From the NCBI RefSeq assembly GCF_014650115.1, contig NZ_BMUI01000007.1, forward strand, positions 248,001 through 312,000: a stretch of 64,000 nucleotides of DNA. Reading direction: 5' to 3'. The notes below the pieces were generated by a model. It did not search any database, was not told the DNA's origin, and worked only from the letters and a program-made list of their open reading frames with translations. This DNA is from Streptomyces olivaceoviridis (GTDB lineage: Bacteria; Actinomycetota; Actinomycetes; Streptomycetales; Streptomycetaceae). How positions within the stretch are numbered: position 1 is the stretch's first letter; each line of letters starts with the position of its first letter. Shown here piece by piece: positions 35,920 through 45,078 of this stretch. The position numbers and the translations under genes are program-made.

Positions 35920-36984
35920 GTGCACGGTGAGTACAAGGTGCCCGGCGGCAAGCTCGTCGTCGTGGACGTGGACGTCGAGGACGGCGTGCTGCGGCACGTG
36001 CGCGTGGCGGGTGACTTCTTCCTGGAGCCGGACGAGGCTCTGGAGGCGGTGAACCGCGCGCTGGAGGGCGCCCCGGCGGACACGGACGCGGCGGGGCTGG
36101 CCGCGCGGATCGAGGCGGCGCTGCCGGCGGGGACGGTGATGTACGGGCTGACGTCGGAGGGCGTCGGCATCGCGGTGCGCCGGGCGCTCGCGCACGCCAC
36201 GGACTGGACGGACTACGACTGGCAGCTGATCCACGAGGCCCCGCAGCCGCCGGCCCTGCACATGGCGCTGGACGAGGTGCTGACCGCCGAGGTGGCCGCG
36301 GGCCGGCGGGCGCCGACGCTGCGGGTGTGGGAGTGGGGCGCCCCGGCGGTGATCATCGGCAGCTTCCAGTCGCTGCGCAACGAGGTGGACCCGCAGGGCG
36401 CCGCCCGGCACGGCATCGAGGTGGTGCGGCGGATCTCCGGCGGCGGCGCGATGTTCGTGGAGCCCGGCAACACGATCACCTACTCGCTGTCGGTGCCCGA
36501 GTCCCTCGTGCAGGGCCTGTCCTTCCAGGACAGCTACGCCTATCTGGACGACTGGGTGCTGGGCGCCCTCGGCGACATGGGCATCCGTGCCTGGTACCAG
36601 CCGTTGAACGACATCGCGACCGACCAGGGCAAGATCGCAGGCGCGGCGCAGAAGCGGATCGTCGGCCCCGGCGGCGGACCGGGTGCCGTGCTGCACCACG
36701 TGACCATGTCGTACGACATCGACGCGGACAAGATGGTCGAGGTGCTGCGGATCGGGCGGGAGAAGCTCTCCGACAAGGGGACCAGGAGCGCGAAGAAGCG
36801 GGTCGACCCGCTGCGGCGGCAGACGGGGCTGCCGCGCGAGGCCGTCATCGACCGGATGATCGCCTCCTTCCGCGCACGCTACGGCCTGGCGCAGGGCAAG
36901 GTCACCGACGAGGAGCTGGGCCGGGCCGAGGAGCTGGCGCGCACCAAGTTCTCGTCACCGGAGTGGACCGCGAGAGTGCCGTAG
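35920..36984 (+). CDS. Lipoate-protein ligase A family protein with N-terminal accessory domain
   Basis: A 354-aa protein. The first about 85 residues resemble the small LplA accessory (C-terminal-type) domain, here placed N-terminally. The catalytic domain has RRISGGGAMFVEPGN (lipoate/ATP loop), GKIAGAAQKR with the invariant ligase Lys, and a following HHVTMSYDID segment. It would attach lipoate or octanoate to 2-oxoacid dehydrogenase E2 domains. The start is GTG at 35920, preceded by GGAGG 8 bp upstream. The accessory-first domain order is uncommon relative to E. coli LplA. Confidence 0.85.
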   Translation: MHGEYKVPGGKLVVVDVDVEDGVLRHVRVAGDFFLEPDEALEAVNRALEGAPADTDAAGLAARIEAALPAGTVMYGLTSEGVGIAVRRALAHATDWTDYDWQLIHEAPQPPALHMALDEVLTAEVAAGRRAPTLRVWEWGAPAVIIGSFQSLRNEVDPQGAARHGIEVVRRISGGGAMFVEPGNTITYSLSVPESLVQGLSFQDSYAYLDDWVLGALGDMGIRAWYQPLNDIATDQGKIAGAAQKRIVGPGGGPGAVLHHVTMSYDIDADKMVEVLRIGREKLSDKGTRSAKKRVDPLRRQTGLPREAVIDRMIASFRARYGLAQGKVTDEELGRAEELARTKFSSPEWTARVP

Positions 36985-37209
36985 CCATAGCCGTACCCGC
37001 GCCGGACCGGCCGCCGCCGTCGGCGGCTCGTGCTGCTCGCGGTCGACCGGGGGCATAACGGGCAGAGCAGTACGTCGTGAACGCGCGGCCGTGATCGGGT
37101 GGGTACGCAGCGAGTTGGCACTTCCGCCCCACAGGGAGTCGTGTGACACTGTCGTCCCCGTCCACCCTGCGGACCCCTTCCGCACCCCCTCCCCCACGAG
37201 AAGTGCGCT

Positions 37210-37875
37210 GTGCGTTCCCTTCCTCTGCCGCTCGCTCTCACCGCGCGCCTGACGCCGGTCGCGGTACTCGCCTGTGCCGGCTGGGCGCTGTCGTCCGGCC
37301 CGGCCGCGCCGCCGGCCTCCGCCGGGCACCCGACGACCCAGAAGACGCCCGCCGGGTCCTCCGCCGCCCCGTCGTCCAGCACGGCGGTGAAGACGTACAC
37401 CACCGCACCCACCCCCTGCTCCGCCGTGCCCGCCGGCACCGTCAAGTCCCTGGTGCCCGGGGCGAAGACGGCCGGCAAGGAGATCCCTTCCACGGACACC
37501 GCGCTGCGCCGCACCTGCTCCTGGAACGCGCTCCAGGGCTACGACTACCGCTGGCTCGACGTGTCCTTCGAGGTCAGCGAGTCGGACCAGGGGGCGAAGA
37601 AGGAGTACGAGCAGCGGGTCGCCGAGAAGAGCGGCGGCGGGGTCGTCCCCGGGCTCGGGGACAGCGCGTACTCCGTCGTGAACCTCACCACGGAGGACGG
37701 CCAGCAGACCCGTGAGGGCGTGGTGCTGGCCCGTGCCGCCAACGCCCTCGTCGTCGTCACGTACAGCGGAAGCGACTTCGAGAACAAGAAGGCCCCCGGT
37801 ACGGACGAGATCAACAAGGGCGCCATCAAGGCGGCGAAGTCCGCGGTGGCCGCGCTGGACGCCGGCCGGGACTGA
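37210..37875 (+). CDS. DUF3558-like secreted protein, probable lipoprotein
   Basis: A 221-aa exported protein. The N-terminus has a hydrophobic stretch with VLACAGW, an acceptable lipobox with Cys22 as the lipidated residue. A Ser/Thr/Pro-rich linker (about 35-65) is followed by a globular domain with paired cysteines (TPCSAVP and RRTCSWNA) and the GLGDSAY segment typical of DUF3558 proteins. Function is unknown; the family is surface-exposed in actinomycetes. The start is GTG at 37210. A strong hairpin follows its stop codon. Confidence 0.78.
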   Translation: MRSLPLPLALTARLTPVAVLACAGWALSSGPAAPPASAGHPTTQKTPAGSSAAPSSSTAVKTYTTAPTPCSAVPAGTVKSLVPGAKTAGKEIPSTDTALRRTCSWNALQGYDYRWLDVSFEVSESDQGAKKEYEQRVAEKSGGGVVPGLGDSAYSVVNLTTEDGQQTREGVVLARAANALVVVTYSGSDFENKKAPGTDEINKGAIKAAKSAVAALDAGRD

Positions 37876-37882
37876 GCCCGCA

Positions 37883-37908
37883 CACCGGCCCGAGGGCTCG
37901 GGCCGGTG
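37883..37908. terminator. Perfect 12-bp-arm hairpin between converging genes
   Basis: CACCGGCCCGAG and CTCGGGCCGGTG are separated by GG, with no T-tract. It sits between the DUF3558-like gene and the converging FHA gene, and is probably bidirectional. Confidence 0.6.
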
Positions 37909-38005
37909 CCGGTGGCCGGGGCCGGGCGGGTACGCGGTGCGCCCTGTGTTGAAGCCAAGTCCGAGTCCGGGTACCGGTGTTGCGGCCGAGCCCGTGTGCC
38001 GGTGG

Positions 38006-38581
38006 TCAGGTCGGCGGGTCCGTGGGCTCGGTCTCGATGCCGCGGACCACGAAGCCGGCCCGGGGGCCGAGTTCGACGCGGTCGCCGTTGCGCAGGCGGA
38101 CGGCCCGGTCCGGCACCAGGACACGATCGTTGACACGCGTGCCGTTGGTGGCGCCCTGCGCGACCTCGGTCACCCAGGCCGCCCCGTCCGCGGTGTGCAC
38201 GACGGTGGCGTGCCGGGCCGAGACCGTCTCCTCGTCGGCCAGGATCGCCGCCGCCTCGGGCGCCCAGCTGCTGCTGCGCCCCAGCCGGAGTTCCCCGCCG
38301 CGCGGCACGTCGAGGTGCCGGCCGCCGGCGCGGAAGACGAGCCGGAGCACGCCGCCCGCCAGCCGCTCCGGCCGCGGACCCGTACCGGGCTCCCGGCCGG
38401 GCGCGCCGAGCGGGCACAGGCACGCGGGGCACACGGCCGTACCGGCGGGGACGACCCTGCGGCACCCCGGGCACCGCTCGCCGACGGACGGCGGGGACGG
38501 GCGGGGTACGGCGACCGGGGAGGCGACGCCGGCGCCGACCTCCCACTCGTCGTCGTCATCCCAGTCGTGCACCTCCGCCAC
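38006..38581 (-). CDS. FHA domain protein with zinc ribbon
   Basis: A 191-aa protein. An acidic N-terminus (DWDDDDEWE) is followed by a zinc ribbon, CPGC...CPAC (about 37-54), and a C-terminal FHA domain from about residue 80. The phosphothreonine-binding residues are present: LGRSSSW (Arg), VSARHATV (Ser/His) and GATNGTRVN (Asn). It should read phosphothreonine marks, most simply those made by the kinase encoded in the same operon. The start is GTG at 38579-38581 with GGGAG upstream; it overlaps the end of the AAA gene by 26 bp. Confidence 0.88.
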   Translation of the reverse strand: MAEVHDWDDDDEWEVGAGVASPVAVPRPSPPSVGERCPGCRRVVPAGTAVCPACLCPLGAPGREPGTGPRPERLAGGVLRLVFRAGGRHLDVPRGGELRLGRSSSWAPEAAAILADEETVSARHATVVHTADGAAWVTEVAQGATNGTRVNDRVLVPDRAVRLRNGDRVELGPRAGFVVRGIETEPTDPPT

Positions 38582-40568
38582 CTGCGTCTCCCTTCTTGAG
38601 CACGACTGTCGTGTCCACCCGTCCGCTGTCGGTCTCCCGTACGTCCGTCACCACGACCGTGGTGCCCGGCCCGAGGTCGGAGGCGGTGAACAGTTCCCGG
38701 GCGAGCGGGTTGATCAGATGCGTCTCCAGGACCATGCCGATGCCGCGGCCGCCGTTCCACTTGTCCCGGGTGCAGTGGTCGAGGAGCCGGCTCCGGGCCG
38801 TGTCCTCGATCCGCAGGACGAGTTGGTGGCCCTGGGCCAGCTGGCGCTGGATGTTGCGGACCTGGAGGTCGAAGATCTGCACGGCGACCTCGTCGGAGAT
38901 GAAGTCGAAGACGACGACGTTGCCGCCGATCCGGTTCATCAACTCCGGCCTTCCGATGACCTGTTCGAAGTGTTTCTTGACGTTGTCCCGGACGGTGGCC
39001 TCCAACTCCCGGTACGGCGTGCCGGGTTCCACGATCCACTCGCGTTCCCCGGTCTCCGGGTCCGTGCGCTGCACACCGAGGTTGGAGGTGAAGATGAGCA
39101 CGCACTCGCTGAAGTAGGTGGTGACGCCCTGTCCGTCGGTGAGCCTGCCGTCCTCCAGCACTTGGAGGAACTTGTCCAGGATGCCCTTGTCGGCCTTCTC
39201 GATCTCGTCGAAGAGGATGACGCGGAAGGGGTTCTCCCGTACGGCGGAGGTCAGTTCACCGCCCGCCTCGTAGCCGACGTAGCCCGGGGGCGCGCCGACG
39301 AGCCGGTCGGCGGAGTGCGCGGCGGAGAACTCGCTCATGTCGAAGCGGAGATAGGCCTGGTCGCTGTCGAAGAGCACGGAGGCCACGGCCTTCGCCAGTT
39401 CCGTCTTGCCGGTTCCGGTCGGGCCGGCGAAGAACAGCACGCCGCGCGGCCGGTGTCCGGGGCTGGTGGCCTGCGCCCCGGACAGTCCGAGCGCGGCACG
39501 CTTGAGGATGTCCAGGGTCATCGCCACGGCGGCCTCCTGACCCAGGACGCGGCTGGGGATGGACCCCTCCTCGCGGGGATTCTCGCCGCGCAGGATGCGC
39601 TGCCGGATCTCGTCGCGACTCCAGGGGTTCTTCTCCACCCCGAGCCGGTAGATCCGTACGGCGTCCGGCATGGCGGCGAACGGCAGGCCCCGGGAGCGGG
39701 CGAGCTTCGCGCTCTCCTCCATGGCCCGCAGGCTCAGTCCGGAGGCCGCGCGGGCGAACGCGCCGACCGCCCGCGCCGTCTCCTCGGCGTCCACGCCGCC
39801 CGTGGTGGCACCGTCGTCGCGTGCGCCGTGTCCGGGGTACCGCTCGTAGCGCTCGTGCAGGAGGCGGGCCATCGTGGTGCGTTCGTCCGCGTCCGGCTCC
39901 GGTACGGCGACCGCGCGGATCCGCTCGCTGCCGGAGACCAGCCACGCGGGGACGTCCCGCTCCCCCTCGGCGAGCCAGACGACCGGGTTGAACAGGCCCG
40001 GCCCCTTCGGTACGACGCCGGTCCCGACACGGGGCGGCAACGGCTCGGTCTCATGGGCGAGTTTGAGGCAGGCGAGAAAGAAGTCCCGTTCGTCGGGGGT
40101 GACTCGGGAGGGGTCGGTGAGCAGGCGGGAGGCGTGGTCGATCACCAGGGCGACCCGCAGTGGTCGCAGCCGGCGGCCGTCGCGCATCATCTCCTCCCGC
40201 TGCCGCGCCCACCCGCTGGTGATGTTCCGCAACTGCTCCAGCACCGCCTGGCGTTGCGCCGCCGTCTGACCGGGGAACTCGTGCGGTCCCTGGAGCAGTT
40301 CCTCCACGGCCGCGCGGACCTCGCCCTCACCGACCTGTGCCACACGGAAGCCGCTCACCTGGTCGCACAGCACCAGCGCCTCGTATCCCTTCTCCCGCAG
40401 CGGGTTCCAGAGCACGTCGTGCAGCGAGTGGAACCGGTCCCGGCCGCGGCGGCGCACCAGGTGCAGATCACGGATGTTGCCGTGCAGGACGTACTGCGCG
40501 TGCACCCCGAGCGTTCCGGTCAGCTCCTCCACGAAGGGCGGGAGCCGGTCTTCCTTGGACAGGTCCAT
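38556..40568 (-). CDS. ClpB/ClpA-like AAA+ ATPase (AAA-2 type), single ATPase domain
   Basis: A 670-aa protein. The N-terminal about 330 residues resemble a degenerate or unrelated P-loop/helical module. The C-terminal half is an AAA-2 domain with Walker A GPTGTGKT (about residue 383), the pore-loop region GAPPGYVGYE, Walker B LFDEIEKA (about 452), sensor TSNLG, and a ClpB-type C-terminal small domain. The order GPPGYVG-DEIEKA is that of Clp unfoldases. It lacks the canonical N-domain and the first ATPase ring of ClpB, and has no ClpP-docking tripeptide that I could see. It probably remodels a protein in the kinase/FHA system. The ATG is at 40566-40568. Confidence 0.9.
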   Translation of the reverse strand: MDLSKEDRLPPFVEELTGTLGVHAQYVLHGNIRDLHLVRRRGRDRFHSLHDVLWNPLREKGYEALVLCDQVSGFRVAQVGEGEVRAAVEELLQGPHEFPGQTAAQRQAVLEQLRNITSGWARQREEMMRDGRRLRPLRVALVIDHASRLLTDPSRVTPDERDFFLACLKLAHETEPLPPRVGTGVVPKGPGLFNPVVWLAEGERDVPAWLVSGSERIRAVAVPEPDADERTTMARLLHERYERYPGHGARDDGATTGGVDAEETARAVGAFARAASGLSLRAMEESAKLARSRGLPFAAMPDAVRIYRLGVEKNPWSRDEIRQRILRGENPREEGSIPSRVLGQEAAVAMTLDILKRAALGLSGAQATSPGHRPRGVLFFAGPTGTGKTELAKAVASVLFDSDQAYLRFDMSEFSAAHSADRLVGAPPGYVGYEAGGELTSAVRENPFRVILFDEIEKADKGILDKFLQVLEDGRLTDGQGVTTYFSECVLIFTSNLGVQRTDPETGEREWIVEPGTPYRELEATVRDNVKKHFEQVIGRPELMNRIGGNVVVFDFISDEVAVQIFDLQVRNIQRQLAQGHQLVLRIEDTARSRLLDHCTRDKWNGGRGIGMVLETHLINPLARELFTASDLGPGTTVVVTDVRETDSGRVDTTVVLKKGDAGGGGARLG

Positions 40569-40670
40569 CGTTCCTCCCCGATGCGCGCTGTTGCGGGCCG
40601 CGCGCCGGCCTCAGGTGGTCTCGGCGGCGCGCGCCCGGCCTTCCCGGCGGCGAGCGGCGTCCGTCACGTC

Positions 40671-42296
40671 TCAGCGGCGGCCGTCACCGTCGACGGTGCG
40701 GTGCCGGGGGGCGTCCCGGGGCACGTCCCGGTGCGTGCCGGCCGCGGGGCCGGCTTCCTCGATCAGTTCGTCGAGCACCCAGGCGTCCTCTCCCAGGACT
40801 CCCGGCAGGGCCCCCTCGGTGCGTTCGACCTTGAATTCCAGGTCCAGGCCCAGCGCGCCGCTGATCTCCTCGAACTCGGCGAACCGCTCCTGGGCCTCGG
40901 CGCAGCGGGCGTCGTCCAGGGCGCGCTGCTCGGGCGTCCGCTCCCCCGGCGTGCCCCGGTACATGGTCGCCACGCGCAGGCGGCCGTCGACCAGGGTCGC
41001 CCTGAGCCAGTGCCCGGGCTCCCAGCCGTCCGGCGTCCAGTCGAGGCGGATCTCCTGTCCCTCGGGCCGGCCCGCCCCGGCCCGGCCGCCGAACCTCCTG
41101 GCCAGCTCCGCGACGGCGCCGGCGCACTGCTCCCGGACGTACATCGCCTCCAGGGCGTGCAGCCGCTCCTCCACCCGGCACCGGACCAGCTCCTGTTCGG
41201 CCGGGGTCAGCGCGGTCCCCTCCTCCAGGGTCCGGCGGAGCAGCGCCACGGCGTCCGGGGCGGGGGCCAGGTCCTCGGCGCCCCGCGGGGTCTCGTACAC
41301 GAGGAAGTCGTAGTGCAGGGCGGCCTTCTCCTGGGCCTCCCGCGTCCGCTGTGCCTGCTTGTTGGCGTCCCGCACGAACTTGCGTGCCTCCGTGAGGTGG
41401 ATGCGGGCCCGGCGGGGGTCGTCGGCGGCCCGGCGTACGGCGTCCCGGACGGCGCCCGCGGCGAGTTCGCCGGCCTTGGTGTCGGCGTACGGGTCCAGCT
41501 CGCCGAGGATCTCCGCCCCGGTGCGGCGGACCTCCTCGGGCCCGAGCGCGCCGGGGCCGCGCCGGGTGGTGGTCTGCCGGGGCAGTTGCCGTGCCTCGGC
41601 GTCGGCGGTGCGCTCGGCGGAGAACCGCCCCAGGGTGCGCACACGGCTCTCGCGCAGGGCGCGTTGCCAGTCGTCGTCCCGTTCCTCGTCCAGCCGCAGC
41701 AGGGCGGCGAGCCGTTGCTGTTCCCACGCGGCCTGCCGGTCCTCCGCGCGGCGCAGGGCCTCCTCGGCACGGGCCATCTCCCGCCGGAGTTCGCCCAGTC
41801 GCTCCCCGACGGGCGTCAGCGGCGGTGGCACGTCGGGCGGTGGCGGGGGTCCGGGCGGGCCGCCGTGTGCCGCGGCCCGCGCCACCCGGGACAGCAGGGC
41901 GCGCCTGCGGGCGTTGACCCGGACGGCGGCGAACGCGGCGGCCTCCCACTGCTCGGCGGCCGTGGCCGCCAGTCGCTGCTGCCGCTCCAGGCAGCGCTGT
42001 TCCTCCGCGGCCCGCACCGCCGCGGCGGCAAGGACCCGGGTGCCGAGCAGGGCGGCCCGCCCGGCGAGCAGGACGCCGCTGAGCGAGCCGAGCACCTGGA
42101 GCGCGGCGTCCGCGGCCTGGTGGACCGCGTGTCCGGCCGCGTCGGCGAGGTGGGCGGAGGCCTGTCCCGCCGCGTCGTGCAGATGCAGCATGCCGGTGTG
42201 CGGCAGCGCCTGCGGGTCGAGGGGCGGCGGGGGCGGTGCGAAGTGCACGGCGGGTGCCACCGTCTGGATCGTGGGGATGCCCAGACCCGAACTCAT
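40671..42296 (-). CDS. Coiled-coil-rich protein of unknown function
   Basis: A 541-aa protein. The start is Pro-rich, then an Ala-rich amphipathic stretch (about 35-110) is followed by a long Arg/Glu/Ala helix that looks coiled (REMARAEEALRRAEDRQAAW and similar, about 165-400). The last 110 residues (from QEIRLDWTPDGWEPG) are a compact Trp-rich domain that I cannot name. The ATG at 42294-42296 overlaps the kinase stop by 4 bp, so it is coupled to the kinase. It may be an adaptor or substrate of the kinase and AAA ATPase; this is inference. Confidence 0.75.
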   Translation of the reverse strand: MSSGLGIPTIQTVAPAVHFAPPPPPLDPQALPHTGMLHLHDAAGQASAHLADAAGHAVHQAADAALQVLGSLSGVLLAGRAALLGTRVLAAAAVRAAEEQRCLERQQRLAATAAEQWEAAAFAAVRVNARRRALLSRVARAAAHGGPPGPPPPPDVPPPLTPVGERLGELRREMARAEEALRRAEDRQAAWEQQRLAALLRLDEERDDDWQRALRESRVRTLGRFSAERTADAEARQLPRQTTTRRGPGALGPEEVRRTGAEILGELDPYADTKAGELAAGAVRDAVRRAADDPRRARIHLTEARKFVRDANKQAQRTREAQEKAALHYDFLVYETPRGAEDLAPAPDAVALLRRTLEEGTALTPAEQELVRCRVEERLHALEAMYVREQCAGAVAELARRFGGRAGAGRPEGQEIRLDWTPDGWEPGHWLRATLVDGRLRVATMYRGTPGERTPEQRALDDARCAEAQERFAEFEEISGALGLDLEFKVERTEGALPGVLGEDAWVLDELIEEAGPAAGTHRDVPRDAPRHRTVDGDGRR

Positions 42297-44920
42297 GCCT
42301 GCTCTCCTGTCGTTTCGGTCGTCGTCCCGGACCGCCCGCGGGCCGGCTGCCGCGCCCGGCGCCACCGGCCCCGGCCACCGCCGCCCCGGCGGGACACCCG
42401 CCGTGCCCGGCGTTCGCGCCATCGCCGCCACCGGCCACCGGCACCCGGACGCACCGCCTGCCGCGCCCCGGGCCCCCGGCGCCCGGCGCTCCGGCGCACC
42501 CCTTGCCGGACGCGCCGCCACCGGTCCCCCACGCCTCGGCCGACCGCCTGCCGCACCCGGCGCCACCCGTCCCCCACACCCCGGCGCACCCTGCGCGGTA
42601 CCTGCCGCCAGGTCCAGCCGCCTCGGCCGCCGGCTCGCCGGTCGGGGCGCCGGTCGAGGCCCCGGCGGCGGGCCGTCCGCTGGGCCCGGTGCTCGCGACG
42701 CAGGCGGCGCCAGGCCCAGCCGCGGCGGACGCTCCAGACGGCGACGGCGGCGGCCGAGGCGAGCGGCCACAGCCAGGGCACGACGGCGATGGCGTAGAAC
42801 GCGAGGACGACGGCGAGGACGAGCAGCGCCGCCGCGACGTAGCGCCCGGCCCGGGTGCGGGCCAGCCTGGCGGGGCGGTCCGCGCTGCGGATCAGCAGGC
42901 CCGCGAGCGAGCGGCCGGGGTGGTAGAAGGGCGGCCCGATGTACACGGCGGTCCACAGCTCCACCACGAAGACGAACGCGGCGGCGGGCAGCGCCTCCAG
43001 CCAGGCCGTGACGACCGCCTCCTGGGAGGCACGCCCCAGCACGTCCGCGAGACCGATGACGAAGCTCCAGGGCGCGGTGACGGCGGTGGCGCCGAGCAGC
43101 GCCCAGCCCAGGGTGGGCAGGCGGTCCAGCCGGCGCAGTACGGCGAGCAGGCCGTCCTGGTCGGCGGCGAGCAGCCGCTCGTGCTCCTCGACGACGCGCC
43201 TGTGCCGGAGCTCCTGCGCGTCCTCCCGCGCTCGGCCGCCGAGCAGGAGGGCGGCGACCAGGCGCAGGTCGTCGTCCTGGGCGGAGAGCAGCGCGTCGAA
43301 CCACGGCACCCGTTCCGGGAACTCGGCGCGCAGCAGTACGAGTTGGCGGGTGAGCAGGCTCCTGGTGCGTTCCGGTTCGCGCGCCAGTTGCAGCAGCCAG
43401 GCGTCCACGGCCACGGTGCGCCGCAGGGCCGCCCGGTCCCGGCGGTCGCGCCTCAGCTCCCGGACGGTGGGATCCCAGCGGGCGCGCAGGACCCGCCAGG
43501 CGCGGTCCGTCTCGTCGAGGCCGTCGCCGCCCGGCCGCTGGGCGAGTCCGGTCAGCACCTCCGGGTGCTGCGCCAGGTGCCGCAGCAGCGCGACCGCGTC
43601 GGCGTGTCCGTCCCGGGCGCCCCGGCACAGCCGGCGCATGCTCTGCGCGTCCAGGGCGGCTCCGTGCCAGGTGACGTCCAGGCCGGGGCCGAGCCAGTTG
43701 AGGAGCCGTACGACGCCCGCGACGGACGGGGGCTGCGCCAGTTCCCGCCGCAGGTCGGCGAGCCGGCCCAGTTCCTCGGGGCTGCGGCCCCCGACGGTCT
43801 CGAACTGGCCCAGCCACGCGACCAGTCGGGCCCGGTCGCCGTCGTCGGCCAGCATGCGCGCCGCCGAGACGTGGTTCTGGTCCAGGTGGACGGCGAGGTG
43901 GTCGGTCCCGGTGAACTCCTGCCCCATGAACGGGAAGGGATCGACGGCGGGGCGGGTGGGGTCGTCGGGGAAGATCCGCCCGTCGGTGCGCGGGGCGACG
44001 TCGGGGTCCCGGCCGTCGAGCCAGTCCCGTACCTCGGCCGCCTGCCAGCGCTGTTCGGGCGCCCGGGTGAGCAGGCCCTCGCAGAGCAGCCGGGTCCTGC
44101 GGTCGGTGATGTCGCTGACGTCGGGATCGTGCGTGGCGATCTCCGCGAGCACGTCCTCGTCCCGGCGGAACCCGATGGGGTGCCTGCCGAGGGCGAGTTG
44201 GGCGACGACCATGCCGAACGACCACCAGTCGCCCGCCTCGGAGACGGTCTGCCGGAGCAGTCCGGCCTCGGGTGCGAGGTAGAGGGGTTTGCCGCGCCAG
44301 TCGGCCGGGGGTTCCAGCGCTTCGTCGGGCCGGTGGGCGGCGGCGCCGAAGTCGACGAGGACGAGGTCGACCGTGTCGGCGCGGCGGGTCTGCACCATGA
44401 TGTTGTCCGGGGTGATGTCCCGGTGGACGACGCCCCGCTCGTGCAGGGTGGTGACGGCACCGTGGAGCTGGCCCACCACGGCGCGGACGGCCTCGGGGGG
44501 CAGCCCGTCGGGGTGGTCCAGGTGGTACTTCTCCAGGGTCTCCTCGCCGTGCGACCAGTACAGGTGCCAGGGGTGTCCGTGCGCGTCGCCGGTCTCAAGG
44601 AGGCGTTCCAGATGGGGAGTCGGGGGCTCGGCGAGGTCCCGCAACTCCCGTTCGACGTTCGGGTCCGGGGCGTGCAGCCGGTGGTACCACTTGAGGACCA
44701 GGGGTATCTCCGCGGCTCCGTGACGGCCCGACAGGTCCTGTACGCGCAGGACGACGGCCTCGACGGGCCGGCGCGCCTCGCGGAGCACGGTGACGAGCAG
44801 GAAACGATCCGCCAGTTCGGGCGGCACATCGGCGGCGACCGGGCGGGTCTCGATGAGCCGGGCATCGGTGAAACCCCCGGCCGCGGGGTCGACGAAACGG
44901 GTGGGCGGTGTGGTCGTCAT
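42293..44920 (-). CDS. Membrane-anchored Ser/Thr protein kinase with Arg-rich repeat tail
   Basis: An 875-aa protein. The kinase domain covers about 35-310: Lys77 in LVLKWY, HRD at 166-168, Asn173, DFG at 190-192, and YLAPEA. The catalytic-loop lysine is Thr170 (HRDITPDN), and no glycine-rich loop is evident, so activity may be altered. A large helical region follows (about 320-600), then three to four hydrophobic segments (about 605-735). The last about 130 residues are extremely Arg/Gly/Trp rich, with repeats such as GVGDGWRRVRQAV and GVGDRWRRVRQGV. It lacks PASTA repeats. The ATG is at 44918-44920, and it is first in the leftward operon kinase, coiled-coil, AAA, FHA. Confidence 0.87.
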   Translation of the reverse strand: MTTTPPTRFVDPAAGGFTDARLIETRPVAADVPPELADRFLLVTVLREARRPVEAVVLRVQDLSGRHGAAEIPLVLKWYHRLHAPDPNVERELRDLAEPPTPHLERLLETGDAHGHPWHLYWSHGEETLEKYHLDHPDGLPPEAVRAVVGQLHGAVTTLHERGVVHRDITPDNIMVQTRRADTVDLVLVDFGAAAHRPDEALEPPADWRGKPLYLAPEAGLLRQTVSEAGDWWSFGMVVAQLALGRHPIGFRRDEDVLAEIATHDPDVSDITDRRTRLLCEGLLTRAPEQRWQAAEVRDWLDGRDPDVAPRTDGRIFPDDPTRPAVDPFPFMGQEFTGTDHLAVHLDQNHVSAARMLADDGDRARLVAWLGQFETVGGRSPEELGRLADLRRELAQPPSVAGVVRLLNWLGPGLDVTWHGAALDAQSMRRLCRGARDGHADAVALLRHLAQHPEVLTGLAQRPGGDGLDETDRAWRVLRARWDPTVRELRRDRRDRAALRRTVAVDAWLLQLAREPERTRSLLTRQLVLLRAEFPERVPWFDALLSAQDDDLRLVAALLLGGRAREDAQELRHRRVVEEHERLLAADQDGLLAVLRRLDRLPTLGWALLGATAVTAPWSFVIGLADVLGRASQEAVVTAWLEALPAAAFVFVVELWTAVYIGPPFYHPGRSLAGLLIRSADRPARLARTRAGRYVAAALLVLAVVLAFYAIAVVPWLWPLASAAAVAVWSVRRGWAWRRLRREHRAQRTARRRGLDRRPDRRAGGRGGWTWRQVPRRVRRGVGDGWRRVRQAVGRGVGDRWRRVRQGVRRSAGRRGPGARQAVRPGAGGRWRRWRERRARRVSRRGGGGRGRWRRARQPARGRSGTTTETTGEQA

Positions 44921-45078
44921 CTTCCGGCCTTCCGGGAAACGCGCGGGGTGAACCGGGGGGCCGCAATGCGGAGCGAACCGGCCCGGCGCGCGGGCCGCGG
45001 GACGATGAAGATAACGCGATTCCCAGCCGGTGGCGGTGACTTTCCCGGATCTTCAGGGAATCCCCGGCCGGGGCTACG
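44921..45078. promoter_or_regulatory. Divergent promoter region between kinase and macrodomain genes
   Basis: A 158-bp region. It holds TTCCCGGATCTTCAGGGAA at 45042-45060, an inverted repeat with TTCCC/GGGAA arms and a 9-bp spacer, a possible operator shared by the two transcripts. The ATAACG at 45011-45016 could be a -10 element for the rightward gene. Confidence 0.4.

Noticed and set aside
37977..42797. Very long open frame on the + strand opposite the FHA/AAA/coiled-coil genes
   Set aside because: Composition-driven shadow in high-G+C DNA; no domain sequence, while the opposite strand encodes clear AAA and FHA domains.
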